Assembly (NCBI RefSeq): GCF_026126425.1
Contig: NZ_JAFMPW010000003.1
Span: 124,001-188,000, forward strand
Source: Muriicola sp. Z0-33
GTDB lineage: Bacteria; Bacteroidota; Bacteroidia; Flavobacteriales; Flavobacteriaceae
DNA length: 64,000 bases
Direction of reading: 5' to 3'
In this document: piece after piece, positions 8,424 through 17,663 of the stretch
Layout: each line of letters opens with the position of its first letter
Position numbering within the stretch: position 1 is the stretch's first letter
Made by a program: the position numbers and the translations under genes
Notes under the pieces: model-generated
Seen by the model: only the letters and a program-made list of their open reading frames with translations
Databases searched by the model: none
Told to the model about the DNA's origin: nothing

Positions 8424-11375
8424 ATGAGATTAAAACTATTGCTACTAGCCATTTTGTGGTGTGGCACTATCGCATATGCGCAGGATTATTTTCCAGACAA
8501 TGATGGTGTAAAAGCAAAGAACAACAACTTCACTGCCCTGACCAACGCCAGGATTCATATTTCCCCAACCCAAATAGTAGATAATGGTACTTTATTGATC
8601 CAAAACGGCAAGGTGGTTCAGGTAGGTAAATCTGTAAATATTCCAGCGAATGCCGTCCGAATTAATTTGAGTGGGAAATCTATTTACCCCTCATTTATCG
8701 ATATCTTTTCTGATTTTGGAGTAGAGAAACCCAAAAGGCCGCCCTATAGTGGCAGGTCTGCTCAGTACAATTCAACACGGGAAGGATTCTATTGGAACGA
8801 CCATATTATGCCAGAGAACAATGCTATTTCAAAATTTAAATACGACGATAAAAAGGCCAAAGAGCTCAGGGCTGCCGGCTTTGGTGTGGTGAACACGCAT
8901 TTACAGGATGGCATTGCCAGGGGTACCGGGGCACTGATAGCGCTTAATGCCGAAGGTGGTGATGCCAATCGGGTTATGGACGACCAATCTGCCCAATACT
9001 TTTCATTTAATAAAAGTGTTGCTAAGAGACAATCGTACCCTTCTTCTTTAATGGGCGCAATGGCACTATTGCGGCAAATGTATCATGACGCCTCCTGGTA
9101 CTCAAAGGGAAATGTGGCTACCAAAGACAGATCTCTGGAAGCCATAAATAAGAATTCCGGATTAGTGCAAATTTTCTCGGCCAAAGACAAAGGAAATGTA
9201 CTGCGGGCAGACAGAATTGGCGATGCTTTCGGAATTCAATATGCCATTCTTGCCGGGGGAGATGAATATGAAGATATCGCTGCAATCAAGAATACCAACG
9301 CACCTTTAATTGTACCTCTGAATTTCCCGGAAGCTTATGACGTGTCTGTTCCCTACCAGGCAGAATATGTTGCACTTAAAGACATGCGACATTGGAACCA
9401 GGCACCTGCAAATCCAAAGGTACTTGTCGATAATGGGATAAACTTTGCATTAACCCTCCATGATCTGAAATCACCAGCTAACTTTAAGACACAATTAACT
9501 AAGGCCATAAAGCATGGGCTATCTAAGGAAAAGGCACTTGAGGCACTTACCACTACCCCGGCACAAATTTTAGGTAAGTCGAATAGTATAGGAGCACTAA
9601 AGGCAGGGTACCATGCCAATTTTCTGATTACCTCTGGAGATATCTTTGAAGAAGGCACTACGCTTTATGAGAATTGGGTTCAAGGGAAGAAAAATATTAT
9701 CTATAATAAAGATTTGGTAGACATAAGGGGAGAATATGATCTTACCATTGCCACTAATACCTTTAAAATTTCAATATCAGGCGATGCTCATAAACCAAAG
9801 GCAACGGTTAAGCGTGAGGCCGATACATTGAGTTCCAAATTTTCATTTAACGACAATTGGTTAACACTTTCATTTACTCCGGATAAAGGCAAGATAGCAT
9901 ACAGAACTACAGCAATAGTAGACGAAGCTCATAAGAATCTAACTGGCAAACTGGTATTACCTGATGGCAGGGAATCCGAATTTACTGCTATTAAAACCAA
10001 AGAATATACCCAGGAAGAGAAAAAAGAGAATGAGGAAACAAGCCCCGAAATTGTTGCTGTAACCTATCCAAACGTAGGCTATGGTTATAAGACGGCACCC
10101 CAGGCAGAAAACCTGCTTTTTAAAAACGCAACAGTCTGGACCAGTGAAGAAGCCGGGATACTCAACGAAACAGATGTGCTTGTTAAAGATGGTAAAATAT
10201 CCAGAATAGGCAAAAATCTCAGAGCAGGGAATGCTACAGTCATCGATGCCACAGGTAAACACCTGACAGCAGGCATTATAGATGAGCACAGCCATATTGC
10301 CGGTTTGTCTATAAACGAATCAGGGCATAACTCATCTGCCGAGGTAAAAATGACCGATGTAGTGGATCCCGAGGATATCGATATATATAGGAATTTGGGC
10401 GGTGGAGTCACCACTATACAATTACTGCACGGCTCTGCCAACCCCATTGGCGGGCGTTCGGCTATCCTGAAACTTAAATGGGGCAAAAGTGCGGATGAGA
10501 TGATTTACGACAATATGCCGAAATACATAAAATTTGCCCTGGGTGAAAATGTAAAACAAAGTAATTGGCAAAGTTTTGCCCGGTTTCCGCAGACCAGAAT
10601 GGGTGTGGAACAGGTGTTTATGAATTATTTTCAAAGGGCAAGAGAATATGACAAGAAAAAGAAAAGCGGAGCAGCTTACCGCTATGACGAAGAAATGGAA
10701 ACCCTGGCAGAAATCCTCAATGGGGAAAGATTTATCAGTTGTCATTCCTATGTGCAAAGTGAAATTAATATGTTGATGAAAGTGGCCGAAAAATTCAATT
10801 TCAGAGTAAATACCTTCACCCACATTCTTGAAGGGTATAAGGTAGCCGATAAAATGGCTGAACACGGGGTTGGAGGTTCTACTTTCAGTGATTGGTGGGC
10901 CTATAAGTTTGAAGTAAATGACGCCATACCCTATAATGCTGCAATCATGCAAAGCCAGGGGGTCACAGTAGCCATTAATAGTGATGACGCGGAAATGTCG
11001 AGAAGATTAAATCAGGAAGCCGCCAAAACAATAAAGTATGGGGGAATGACAGAATTAGAAGCCTGGAAAATGGTAACTATTAATCCGGCCAAATTACTTC
11101 ACCTAGACCATAGGGTAGGCAGTATTAAAGAGGGTAAAGACGCAGATCTTGTGCTATGGTCTGGCCATCCGATGTCTGTTTATTCCAAGGCCGAAAAAAC
11201 CATCATTGAAGGAGCCACTTATTTTGATCTTGAGAAAGACAAACAGCAAAGAGCAGCTATTAAAAAAGAAAGGAACCAGCTTATTGGGATGATGCTAAAA
11301 GAAAAAGAAAAGGGAAACAAAACCCAAAGTCCAAAACAGAATAAAAAACAAAGATTTGAGTGTGATACCCTTTAA
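8424..11375 (+). CDS. Exported double amidohydrolase (imidazolonepropionase-like)
   Basis: About 983 residues with a signal peptide (RLKLLLLAILWCGTIAYAQ). Two amidohydrolase-superfamily halves are visible: residues about 35-430, where the metal ligands look incomplete (SIYPSFIDIFSDFG in place of the usual HxH), and about 560-960, which has GIIDEHSHIAG (the HxH at about 621-623), a late NSDDAEMSRR and a closing IKEGKDADLVLWSGHP. Only the second half is likely to be catalytic. The start is the ATG at 8424; the upstream in-frame GTG at 8376 would put 16 polar residues before the signal peptide. The next gene is a second, shorter amidohydrolase, and the two likely work together on an exported cyclic amide or peptide substrate (inference). 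Confidence 0.85.
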   Translation: MRLKLLLLAILWCGTIAYAQDYFPDNDGVKAKNNNFTALTNARIHISPTQIVDNGTLLIQNGKVVQVGKSVNIPANAVRINLSGKSIYPSFIDIFSDFGVEKPKRPPYSGRSAQYNSTREGFYWNDHIMPENNAISKFKYDDKKAKELRAAGFGVVNTHLQDGIARGTGALIALNAEGGDANRVMDDQSAQYFSFNKSVAKRQSYPSSLMGAMALLRQMYHDASWYSKGNVATKDRSLEAINKNSGLVQIFSAKDKGNVLRADRIGDAFGIQYAILAGGDEYEDIAAIKNTNAPLIVPLNFPEAYDVSVPYQAEYVALKDMRHWNQAPANPKVLVDNGINFALTLHDLKSPANFKTQLTKAIKHGLSKEKALEALTTTPAQILGKSNSIGALKAGYHANFLITSGDIFEEGTTLYENWVQGKKNIIYNKDLVDIRGEYDLTIATNTFKISISGDAHKPKATVKREADTLSSKFSFNDNWLTLSFTPDKGKIAYRTTAIVDEAHKNLTGKLVLPDGRESEFTAIKTKEYTQEEKKENEETSPEIVAVTYPNVGYGYKTAPQAENLLFKNATVWTSEEAGILNETDVLVKDGKISRIGKNLRAGNATVIDATGKHLTAGIIDEHSHIAGLSINESGHNSSAEVKMTDVVDPEDIDIYRNLGGGVTTIQLLHGSANPIGGRSAILKLKWGKSADEMIYDNMPKYIKFALGENVKQSNWQSFARFPQTRMGVEQVFMNYFQRAREYDKKKKSGAAYRYDEEMETLAEILNGERFISCHSYVQSEINMLMKVAEKFNFRVNTFTHILEGYKVADKMAEHGVGGSTFSDWWAYKFEVNDAIPYNAAIMQSQGVTVAINSDDAEMSRRLNQEAAKTIKYGGMTELEAWKMVTINPAKLLHLDHRVGSIKEGKDADLVLWSGHPMSVYSKAEKTIIEGATYFDLEKDKQQRAAIKKERNQLIGMMLKEKEKGNKTQSPKQNKKQRFECDTL

Positions 11376-11385
11376 ACAATACAAG

Positions 11386-12675
11386 ATGAAAAATTTCAAT
11401 ACACTAATAATTATTTTCACGCTGGGATATATTTTTAATGGGGCAGCACAACAAACCCCGGCTCCTGAGCAAAAAGAAGCTATTTCCATTATTGGGGCTA
11501 CTGCCCATATTGGTGATGGCGGTATTATAGAAAATTGCACCCTGGTTTTTGAGGGTGGTAAAATCACTGCTCTGGGAACAGATGTTGCGACCAAAGGACG
11601 TACTATAAATGCCAGTGGCAAGCATATTTATCCAGGATTTATCGCTCCGGGAAAATCGCTTGGCCTGATTGAGGTAAATTCTGTTAGGGCAAGTAATGAT
11701 CAGGATGAAATTGGAAGTTTAATTCCGCATGTCCGGAGTTTAATTGCTTATAACGCCGAATCTAAAGTGGTTGAAAGTATGCGTCCAAATGGTGTGCTGA
11801 TAGGCCAGGTTACTCCTAAAGGCGGCAGAATTTCAGGGACTTCTTCCATAGTACAGTTCGATGCCTGGAATTGGGAGGATGCAGCAATTAAAGAAGATGA
11901 TGGCATTCATCTGAATTGGCCAACTTCATTCAGATCCGGCCGTTGGAGGGAAGGAGAGCCCAGGGGCTATCAACCAAATAAGGAGTATCAGAAACAAGTA
12001 GCCGAAGTTGAAAGGTTTATGGCCAATGCTGTTGCCTATGGCAAGGCCACTGCCAGGGAGGCCCACCCGCCTTTTGCAGCTATGCAGGGTTTGTTTGAAG
12101 GGTCTCAGAAACTATTTATATATGCCCAAAGGGAACGCGAAATTATAGATGCAGTAAATTCGGCAAAAAAAGCAGGAGTTAAGCAAATTGTTTTGGTTGG
12201 AGGATACCATGCGCCGAGAATTGCAGACTTTCTTAAGAAAAATGATGTCCCTGTACTGGTTCATTTCACTCATAGCCTCCCAAATTTTGATGACGATGAT
12301 TACGATTACAGTTATAAGCTTCCTAAACTATTGGTAGACGCCGGATTACTTGTTGGGATCCAAAACTCAAGTGCCTCTAATTTTCAGACAAGAAACTTGC
12401 CTTTTTATGCCGGGCAGGTAGTTGGACAAGGTCTGGACAAAGAAGTTGCTCTGCAACTAATCTCGGGAAATACTGCAGAGATCCTGGGTATTGACGACCT
12501 ATACGGGACGCTGACAGTGGGCAAAAGTGCTACCTTGTTTATCTCTGAGGGGGATGCTTTAGATATGCGGGGAAATATACTACTACATGCTTTTATAGAT
12601 GGTCGGGATATTTCTCTAGAGACCCATCAAACCAAATTATGGAAACGGTACATGGGCAAGTTTGAAGGAAAATAA
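11386..12675 (+). CDS. Exported amidohydrolase-like protein
   Basis: About 429 residues with a signal peptide (KNFNTLIIIFTLGYIFNGAAQ). It shares the amidohydrolase composite beta-sandwich start (ATAHIGDGGIIENCTLVFEGG) and the closing segment (LYGTLTVGKSATLFISEGD), but the usual HxH position reads IYPGFIAPGKSLG, so a complete metal site is not evident. It resembles the N-half of the preceding 983-residue protein. The ATG at 11386 follows the upstream stop by 10 bases and starts the signal peptide; a start at 11356 would overlap the upstream gene and spoil the leader. Possibly a non-catalytic partner of its neighbour (inference). Confidence 0.8.
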   Translation: MKNFNTLIIIFTLGYIFNGAAQQTPAPEQKEAISIIGATAHIGDGGIIENCTLVFEGGKITALGTDVATKGRTINASGKHIYPGFIAPGKSLGLIEVNSVRASNDQDEIGSLIPHVRSLIAYNAESKVVESMRPNGVLIGQVTPKGGRISGTSSIVQFDAWNWEDAAIKEDDGIHLNWPTSFRSGRWREGEPRGYQPNKEYQKQVAEVERFMANAVAYGKATAREAHPPFAAMQGLFEGSQKLFIYAQREREIIDAVNSAKKAGVKQIVLVGGYHAPRIADFLKKNDVPVLVHFTHSLPNFDDDDYDYSYKLPKLLVDAGLLVGIQNSSASNFQTRNLPFYAGQVVGQGLDKEVALQLISGNTAEILGIDDLYGTLTVGKSATLFISEGDALDMRGNILLHAFIDGRDISLETHQTKLWKRYMGKFEGK

Positions 12676-12701
12676 AAAAGTATTTTTTTTAAAATCCTCT
12701 A

Positions 12702-12709
12702 TATTTTTG
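12702..12709 (+). promoter_or_regulatory. TAnnTTTG -7 box before the SpoU methyltransferase gene
   Basis: TATTTTTG lies 5 bases before the ATG at 12715. No clear -33 TTTG is visible at the expected distance. Confidence 0.5.
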
Positions 12710-12714
12710 CCGCA

Positions 12715-13533
12715 ATGGACGACATTAAACATATCAGCAGTTTACAAAATGCCCTGATCAAAAAACTACTCCGGCTTAAGGAAAAAAAGAAGGGCAGAAA
12801 TAAGTCGGGATTGTTTGTTTTGGAGGGCCTTAGGGAATTTCAAATGGCAATAAAAGGGGAGTATGATATCCAATCTATCTTTTTTAATGCCGATATCTTT
12901 TCCGAGGATAAAGTAGACGACCAGATCAAAGGCATGCCTGTTAAACCAGAGTTGATCAGCGTTTCAAAGGAGGTGTATCAGCGCATTGCTTACAGGGAAA
13001 AAACGGAAGGTATTCTGGCCATTGCTGCAACCAAAACTCATGCCCTGGATCAGCTGAACTTCAAAAGTAACCAGCCTCTGATTCTTATAGCTGAAGCCCC
13101 GGAAAAACCAGGAAATATAGGGGCCTTGCTAAGAACAGCAGATGCTGCCAATCTGGATGCCGTTATTATCGCTAACCCCAGAGGAGATTTGTACAATCCT
13201 AACGTAATTCGTTCAAGTGTGGGCTGTGTTTTTACTGTCCCGGTTGCCTTGGGTACCAACAGCGAAATCATCAATTTTCTAAAAACCAGAAACATCAGAG
13301 TCATTGCTGCAACTCTGGATACCAGTGTTCCTTATACCCAGGTAGATTATACCGAAGCATCTGCCATTGTGGTGGGGACAGAATCTACAGGGCTTACAGA
13401 GGATTGGGTAAAAGCATCCGATGAGCGGGTCGTTATTCCGATGCAAGGGGAAATAGATTCTATGAATGTTTCGGTTTCGGCAGCAATACTTATCTTTGAA
13501 GCCAAACGACAAAGAGGCGTCCTAAAGTCGTAG
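12715..13533 (+). CDS. TrmH/SpoU-family RNA 2'-O-methyltransferase
   Basis: Cytoplasmic SPOUT methyltransferase of 272 residues. An N-terminal RNA-binding substrate domain (about 1-110, with a lysine-rich KKKGRNKSG) precedes the knotted SpoU domain. The three SpoU motifs are visible: EKPGNIGALLRTADAANLDA, VVGTESTGLTEDW and MNVSVSAAILIFEAKRQR. It transfers a methyl group from S-adenosylmethionine to a ribose 2'-OH in rRNA or tRNA; the target nucleotide cannot be told by reading. It precedes an M48 protease gene by 27 bases. Confidence 0.9.
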   Translation: MDDIKHISSLQNALIKKLLRLKEKKKGRNKSGLFVLEGLREFQMAIKGEYDIQSIFFNADIFSEDKVDDQIKGMPVKPELISVSKEVYQRIAYREKTEGILAIAATKTHALDQLNFKSNQPLILIAEAPEKPGNIGALLRTADAANLDAVIIANPRGDLYNPNVIRSSVGCVFTVPVALGTNSEIINFLKTRNIRVIAATLDTSVPYTQVDYTEASAIVVGTESTGLTEDWVKASDERVVIPMQGEIDSMNVSVSAAILIFEAKRQRGVLKS

Positions 13534-13560
13534 TATCCTAATTAAATATCAATTTTACCA

Positions 13561-14793
13561 ATGGATTATTCCATGCTATTCTATATTATCGTTACTATCC
13601 TGATACTCCAGTTTATTCTGGAAACTGTATTGGATTTTCTAAATGCCCGAAAGTTTAAGGATCCCGTACCCACAGAGCTAACCGATGTATTCGACATGGA
13701 GGAATACAAGAAGTCGCAGGAATACAAAAAGACCAATTACAAATTTGGACTGGTTTCCTCTGTATTCTCACTTGGTCTTACCCTGGCCTTTCTGTTCTTC
13801 GGAGGATTTGAATGGGTAGACGTCATATCCAGAGGAATATCAGAAAATCCTATAGTAAATGCATTGCTTTTCTTCGGAATTATCATGTTGGGTAGCGACC
13901 TGTTAACCACACCTTTTTCTTATTACCAGACTTTTGTAATTGAAGAAAAGTTTGGTTTTAACAAATCAACACCCGGCTTATTTTTCCTGGATAAGATCAA
14001 GTCCTGGCTCATGATGATTATTCTTGGCGGGGGTATTCTGTCTGTTATTATTTGGTTTTTTCAATGGGCAGGAACCAATTTCTGGATATATGCCTGGGGA
14101 GTAGTTGCAGTATTTACCATTTTCATAAACCTATTTTACAGCAAACTTATTGTACCCCTATTTAATAAACAGACACCTTTGGAAGAAGGGAGTCTTAAAA
14201 GCAAAATAGAGGATTATGCCAGAAAAGTTGGTTTCGAACTAAAAAATGTTTTTGTTATTGACGGCTCCAAAAGATCTACAAAGGCCAATGCCTATTTTTC
14301 AGGTTTTGGTAAAGAAAAGCGCGTAACACTTTATGATACACTGATTAACGATCTTGAAGAGGATGAAATAGTTGCCGTATTAGCTCATGAAGTAGGGCAT
14401 TACAAAAGGAATCATATAATTTTTAACCTTACTGCTACCATCTTACTTACAGGTTTTACACTTTTCTTACTGTCGGTTTTTATTAATAATCCGGAGATTT
14501 CATTGGCAATTGGTGTTAGCCAACCCAGTTTTCATGCAGCCCTTATTGGCTTCGGAATTCTATATAGCCCGATATCTGAAATAACCGGATTGGTGATGAA
14601 TTTTCTGTCGAGAAAATTTGAATTCCAGGCAGACGATTATGCAAAACATACTTTTGCAGCTATCCCCTTGGTAACCTCGCTCAAGAAATTGTCCAAAAAA
14701 AGCCTCAGTAACCTTACACCTCATCCTGCTTATGTCTTTATGCATTACTCGCACCCGCCACTGATAGACAGGATCCGTAATTTGGGTAAATAA
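13561..14793 (+). CDS. M48 family (Ste24/CAAX protease-like) membrane metalloprotease
   Basis: Integral membrane zinc protease of 410 residues. Several transmembrane segments lie before and around the active site; HEVGH is at 276-280 and the third ligand is probably Glu354 in KFEFQADDYA. The N-terminal region with YQTFVIEEKFGFNKSTP is typical of Ste24-type members rather than the shorter HtpX. Bacterial members probably act in membrane protein quality control. It lies 27 bases after the SpoU gene and may be co-transcribed with it. Confidence 0.9.
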   Translation: MDYSMLFYIIVTILILQFILETVLDFLNARKFKDPVPTELTDVFDMEEYKKSQEYKKTNYKFGLVSSVFSLGLTLAFLFFGGFEWVDVISRGISENPIVNALLFFGIIMLGSDLLTTPFSYYQTFVIEEKFGFNKSTPGLFFLDKIKSWLMMIILGGGILSVIIWFFQWAGTNFWIYAWGVVAVFTIFINLFYSKLIVPLFNKQTPLEEGSLKSKIEDYARKVGFELKNVFVIDGSKRSTKANAYFSGFGKEKRVTLYDTLINDLEEDEIVAVLAHEVGHYKRNHIIFNLTATILLTGFTLFLLSVFINNPEISLAIGVSQPSFHAALIGFGILYSPISEITGLVMNFLSRKFEFQADDYAKHTFAAIPLVTSLKKLSKKSLSNLTPHPAYVFMHYSHPPLIDRIRNLGK

Positions 14794-14877
14794 TCCGGTC
14801 GTCTTAATCCCCATATCAATAGCTATCTTAGGAATGACAGCGATTAGATTATAGCTCCTGGCAACTCGCCGATCGGC

Positions 14878-14919
14878 CTTTACAGTTTACCGTTTACTAC
14901 CTTACTATAATTGCTTACT
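14878..14919. repeat. Imperfect heptanucleotide repeat before the relA/spoT gene
   Basis: Six imperfect 7-base units (CTTTACA, GTTTACC, GTTTACT, ACCTTAC, TATAATT, GCTTACT) in the 152-bp gap between the M48 protease and RelA/SpoT genes. It belongs to the heptamer repeat group described in the findings. Confidence 0.5.
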
Positions 14920-14945
14920 ATAAAAGATTGTGGTATTTTTAATCT

Positions 14946-17153
14946 ATGATGACTGAAGCTGCAATAGAGAAAGAAAACAAGCAGATTACCAAAGAATATA
15001 AGGAACTCCTTCGCATAAGCTATCAAACGCTAACTGCGGCGGACAAAAAGCTTATTCGTTCTGCCTTTGATGTAGCTGTTGATGCCCATAAAAATCAGCG
15101 TAGAAAATCAGGAGAAGCTTATATTTTTCACCCGCTTGCCGTAGCCAAAATTGTGGCATCAGAAATTGGATTAGATGCTGTTTCAATTGCTTCTGCCCTG
15201 CTCCATGATGTGGTTGAAGATACAGAATACACGCTTGATGATCTTGAACGCATGTTTGGTGAAACCGTGGCTCGCATTGTTGACGGGCTTACCAAGATTG
15301 CGCATCTTAATAAGGACATGAATATCTCTCAACAGGCAGAGAATTTCAGGAAAATGTTACTTACCCTTAATGACGATGCCAGAGTAATCATCATAAAAAT
15401 AGCAGACCGGTATCACAACCTGTTAACGATGGATAGCATGCCAGAGCACAAGCAGGTTAAAATTGCTTCAGAAACACTTTATATCTATGCCCCCCTGGCA
15501 CATAGGATTGGCCTCTACAACATTAAAACGGAATTGGAGGATTTAAGTTTAAAATATACAGAACCGGAAGTATATAATGACATTCAGGAAAAAATTGAGG
15601 CTACCAAAGAAGAACAGCAGGCTTATATTGATGATTTCGCAAAAGTCATAAATGATTCCCTGGACAGGGAAGGACTTAAGTATTACATCAAAGGAAGAAC
15701 AAAATCTATTTATTCTATCCGTAAAAAGATGCTGGCCCAGAATGTGTCCTTTGATGAGATCTACGACAAATTTGCCATCAGGATCATTTACGAATCAGAA
15801 CCTGAAAACGAAAAATTTATTGCCTGGAAAATCTATTCCATCGTAACAGATCACTTTACACCCAACCCAATCCGGCTCAGAGATTGGATTTCCTCCCCAA
15901 AATCTACCGGCTACGAAGCACTTCATATAACGGTTATGGGTCCTGAAGGTAATTGGGTAGAAGTGCAGATCAGGAGCGGGCGCATGCACGAAATTGCAGA
16001 AAAAGGCTATGCAGCTCATTTTAAATACAAACACGGCGATCAAAAAGAACAGGGTATAGAAACCTGGCTCAATCGTCTACAGGAAGCACTTGAAACTAGC
16101 AATAGCAATGCAGTAGATTTTGTAGAAGAGTTTAAATTAAATCTGTACTCCAAGGAGATTTTTGTCTTCACCCCTAAGGGAGATTTAAAATCGCTCCCTA
16201 AGGGCGCCACACCACTAGATCTGGCTTTTCACATCCATACAGAAATTGGCATGCGCACCAGAGGTGCCAAGGTGAATGGTAAATTGGTACCCCTTAATAC
16301 CGAACTCAAAAGCGGGGACCAGGTAGAAATAATTACTTCCGAAAAAGCGCATCCAAATCAAAACTGGCTGGACTATGCGACAACGGCAAGGGCGCGCTCT
16401 AAAATCAGGTCTTCCTTAAGAGAGGAAAAAAAGCAAATTGCTCAGGAAGGTAAGGAGATTCTCCGTCGCAAATTAAAATCGCAGAAAATTACCCTTAGCG
16501 AAGATGTGATAAACAAAATGGTTATCTATTTTAAGCTAAAAACCAGTCTGGATCTTTTTTTCAGGATTGGAAATGGCGCTATTGATAATCAAAAGATAAA
16601 GGACTTTGCCTCCTCTTACAACAATGCATTTATAAGTTTTTTCAAGAACAAAATAAGGAGAAAGCCAGTTCCAGAAGAAATTGATAAGGAAGAGATTACC
16701 TCTAAATACGATATGCTCGTATTTGGAAAAGAAGAAGAGAAGTTGAGTTATACGCTTTCCAAATGCTGCCAACCCATCCCGGGAGATGAGGTTTTTGGTT
16801 TTATCAGCGTAAATGAAGGCATCAAAGTGCACAAAAAGAATTGTCCGAATGCCATTTCTTTACAATCCAATTATGCATACCGTATTATCAGTGCTAAATG
16901 GATAGATTCTACCCAGGAAGAGTTTACTTCAGATATTATGCTCACCGGTATCGATAATCTTGGGCTTATGAACCAGATAACCGCTATAATATCGGATAAT
17001 ATGCATGTTAATATGCGAAATCTGAATTTTAGTACGGATGGAGGTACATTTAAGGGGAAGATTACACTTGTGGTAAAAAATAAAGGAATCTTAAAAAAAT
17101 TAATTCACAATTTGAAGCAAATAAACGGCATTGATAAAGTATCCAGAATTTAA
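14946..17153 (+). CDS. Bifunctional (p)ppGpp synthetase/hydrolase, RelA/SpoT homologue
   Basis: Long Rel-type stringent response enzyme of 735 residues. Order of domains: an HD hydrolase (LLHDVVEDTEYT near residue 87), a (p)ppGpp synthetase (around 240-370, with SPKSTGYEALHITV and WVEVQIRSGRMHEIAEKG), a TGS domain (around 395-455, FVFTPKGDLKSLPKGATPLD), a zinc-finger-like CCQPIPGDE region and a C-terminal ACT domain. Intact HD and synthetase motifs suggest both activities. It leads a compact run with a Fur-family regulator (43 bases downstream) and purA, tying nucleotide alarmone metabolism to purine synthesis (inference). Confidence 0.93.
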   Translation: MMTEAAIEKENKQITKEYKELLRISYQTLTAADKKLIRSAFDVAVDAHKNQRRKSGEAYIFHPLAVAKIVASEIGLDAVSIASALLHDVVEDTEYTLDDLERMFGETVARIVDGLTKIAHLNKDMNISQQAENFRKMLLTLNDDARVIIIKIADRYHNLLTMDSMPEHKQVKIASETLYIYAPLAHRIGLYNIKTELEDLSLKYTEPEVYNDIQEKIEATKEEQQAYIDDFAKVINDSLDREGLKYYIKGRTKSIYSIRKKMLAQNVSFDEIYDKFAIRIIYESEPENEKFIAWKIYSIVTDHFTPNPIRLRDWISSPKSTGYEALHITVMGPEGNWVEVQIRSGRMHEIAEKGYAAHFKYKHGDQKEQGIETWLNRLQEALETSNSNAVDFVEEFKLNLYSKEIFVFTPKGDLKSLPKGATPLDLAFHIHTEIGMRTRGAKVNGKLVPLNTELKSGDQVEIITSEKAHPNQNWLDYATTARARSKIRSSLREEKKQIAQEGKEILRRKLKSQKITLSEDVINKMVIYFKLKTSLDLFFRIGNGAIDNQKIKDFASSYNNAFISFFKNKIRRKPVPEEIDKEEITSKYDMLVFGKEEEKLSYTLSKCCQPIPGDEVFGFISVNEGIKVHKKNCPNAISLQSNYAYRIISAKWIDSTQEEFTSDIMLTGIDNLGLMNQITAIISDNMHVNMRNLNFSTDGGTFKGKITLVVKNKGILKKLIHNLKQINGIDKVSRI

Positions 17154-17163
17154 ATTTTAACTG

Positions 17164-17171
17164 TACATTTG
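17164..17171 (+). promoter_or_regulatory. TAnnTTTG -7 box before the Fur-family gene
   Basis: TACATTTG lies 24 bases before the ATG at 17196. It overlaps the in-frame TTG at 17169, which argues against that codon being the start. Confidence 0.4.
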
Positions 17172-17195
17172 CACATTGGAGCAGCCTCAGTCGCT

Positions 17196-17651
17196 ATGGG
17201 AAACAATAAGGATCAGGAAATTGTAAAAACCGTATTCACGGCCTTCTTAGAGGAGAACGGACATAGAAAAACGCCCGAACGCTACGCCATACTTCAGGAA
17301 ATTTATGAAAGTGATGAACATTTCGATATAGAATCACTTTATATAAATATGAAGAACAAAAACTACAGGGTGAGCCGGGCCACGCTGTACAATACCATTG
17401 AGCTTTTATTGGAGTGCAAGTTGGTAAGGAAACATCAGTTTGGTAAAAACCAGGCTCAATATGAGAAGTCCTATTTTGATCGCCAGCACGATCATGTTAT
17501 CCTCACAGACACAGGGGAAGTAGTAGAGTTCTGTGATCCCCGGATTCAGTCGATAAAAAAGACAATAGAAGAGGTTTTTGATATTAAAATAAATAATCAT
17601 TCGCTGTACTTCTATGGTACCAGGAATAAAAAAGAAGAAGCAAACAACTAA
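17196..17651 (+). CDS. Fur-family metal-responsive repressor
   Basis: About 151 residues. A winged-helix DNA-binding half ([27 protein letters not shown], read in pieces; [13 protein letters not shown] is the recognition region) is followed by a dimerisation half with [15 protein letters not shown]. The HDH metal ligands are present, but the cysteine pair that follows in E. coli Fur (HDHLICLDCG type) is replaced by LTDTG, so no structural zinc CxxC site is seen. Fur, Zur and PerR cannot be told apart with confidence. The start was placed at the ATG at 17196. It is followed 12 bases later by purA. Confidence 0.88.
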   Translation: MGNNKDQEIVKTVFTAFLEENGHRKTPERYAILQEIYESDEHFDIESLYINMKNKNYRVSRATLYNTIELLLECKLVRKHQFGKNQAQYEKSYFDRQHDHVILTDTGEVVEFCDPRIQSIKKTIEEVFDIKINNHSLYFYGTRNKKEEANN

Positions 17652-17663
17652 CCAGAATTATAC

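Noticed and set aside
10422-10952. 176-codon minus-strand frame opposite the amidohydrolase
   Set aside because: Shadow of a strong coding region with clear domains; no promoter or homology sign.
11356-11385. Upstream extension of the short amidohydrolase gene
   Set aside because: Would overlap the preceding gene and place polar residues before the signal peptide; the ATG at 11386 is better.
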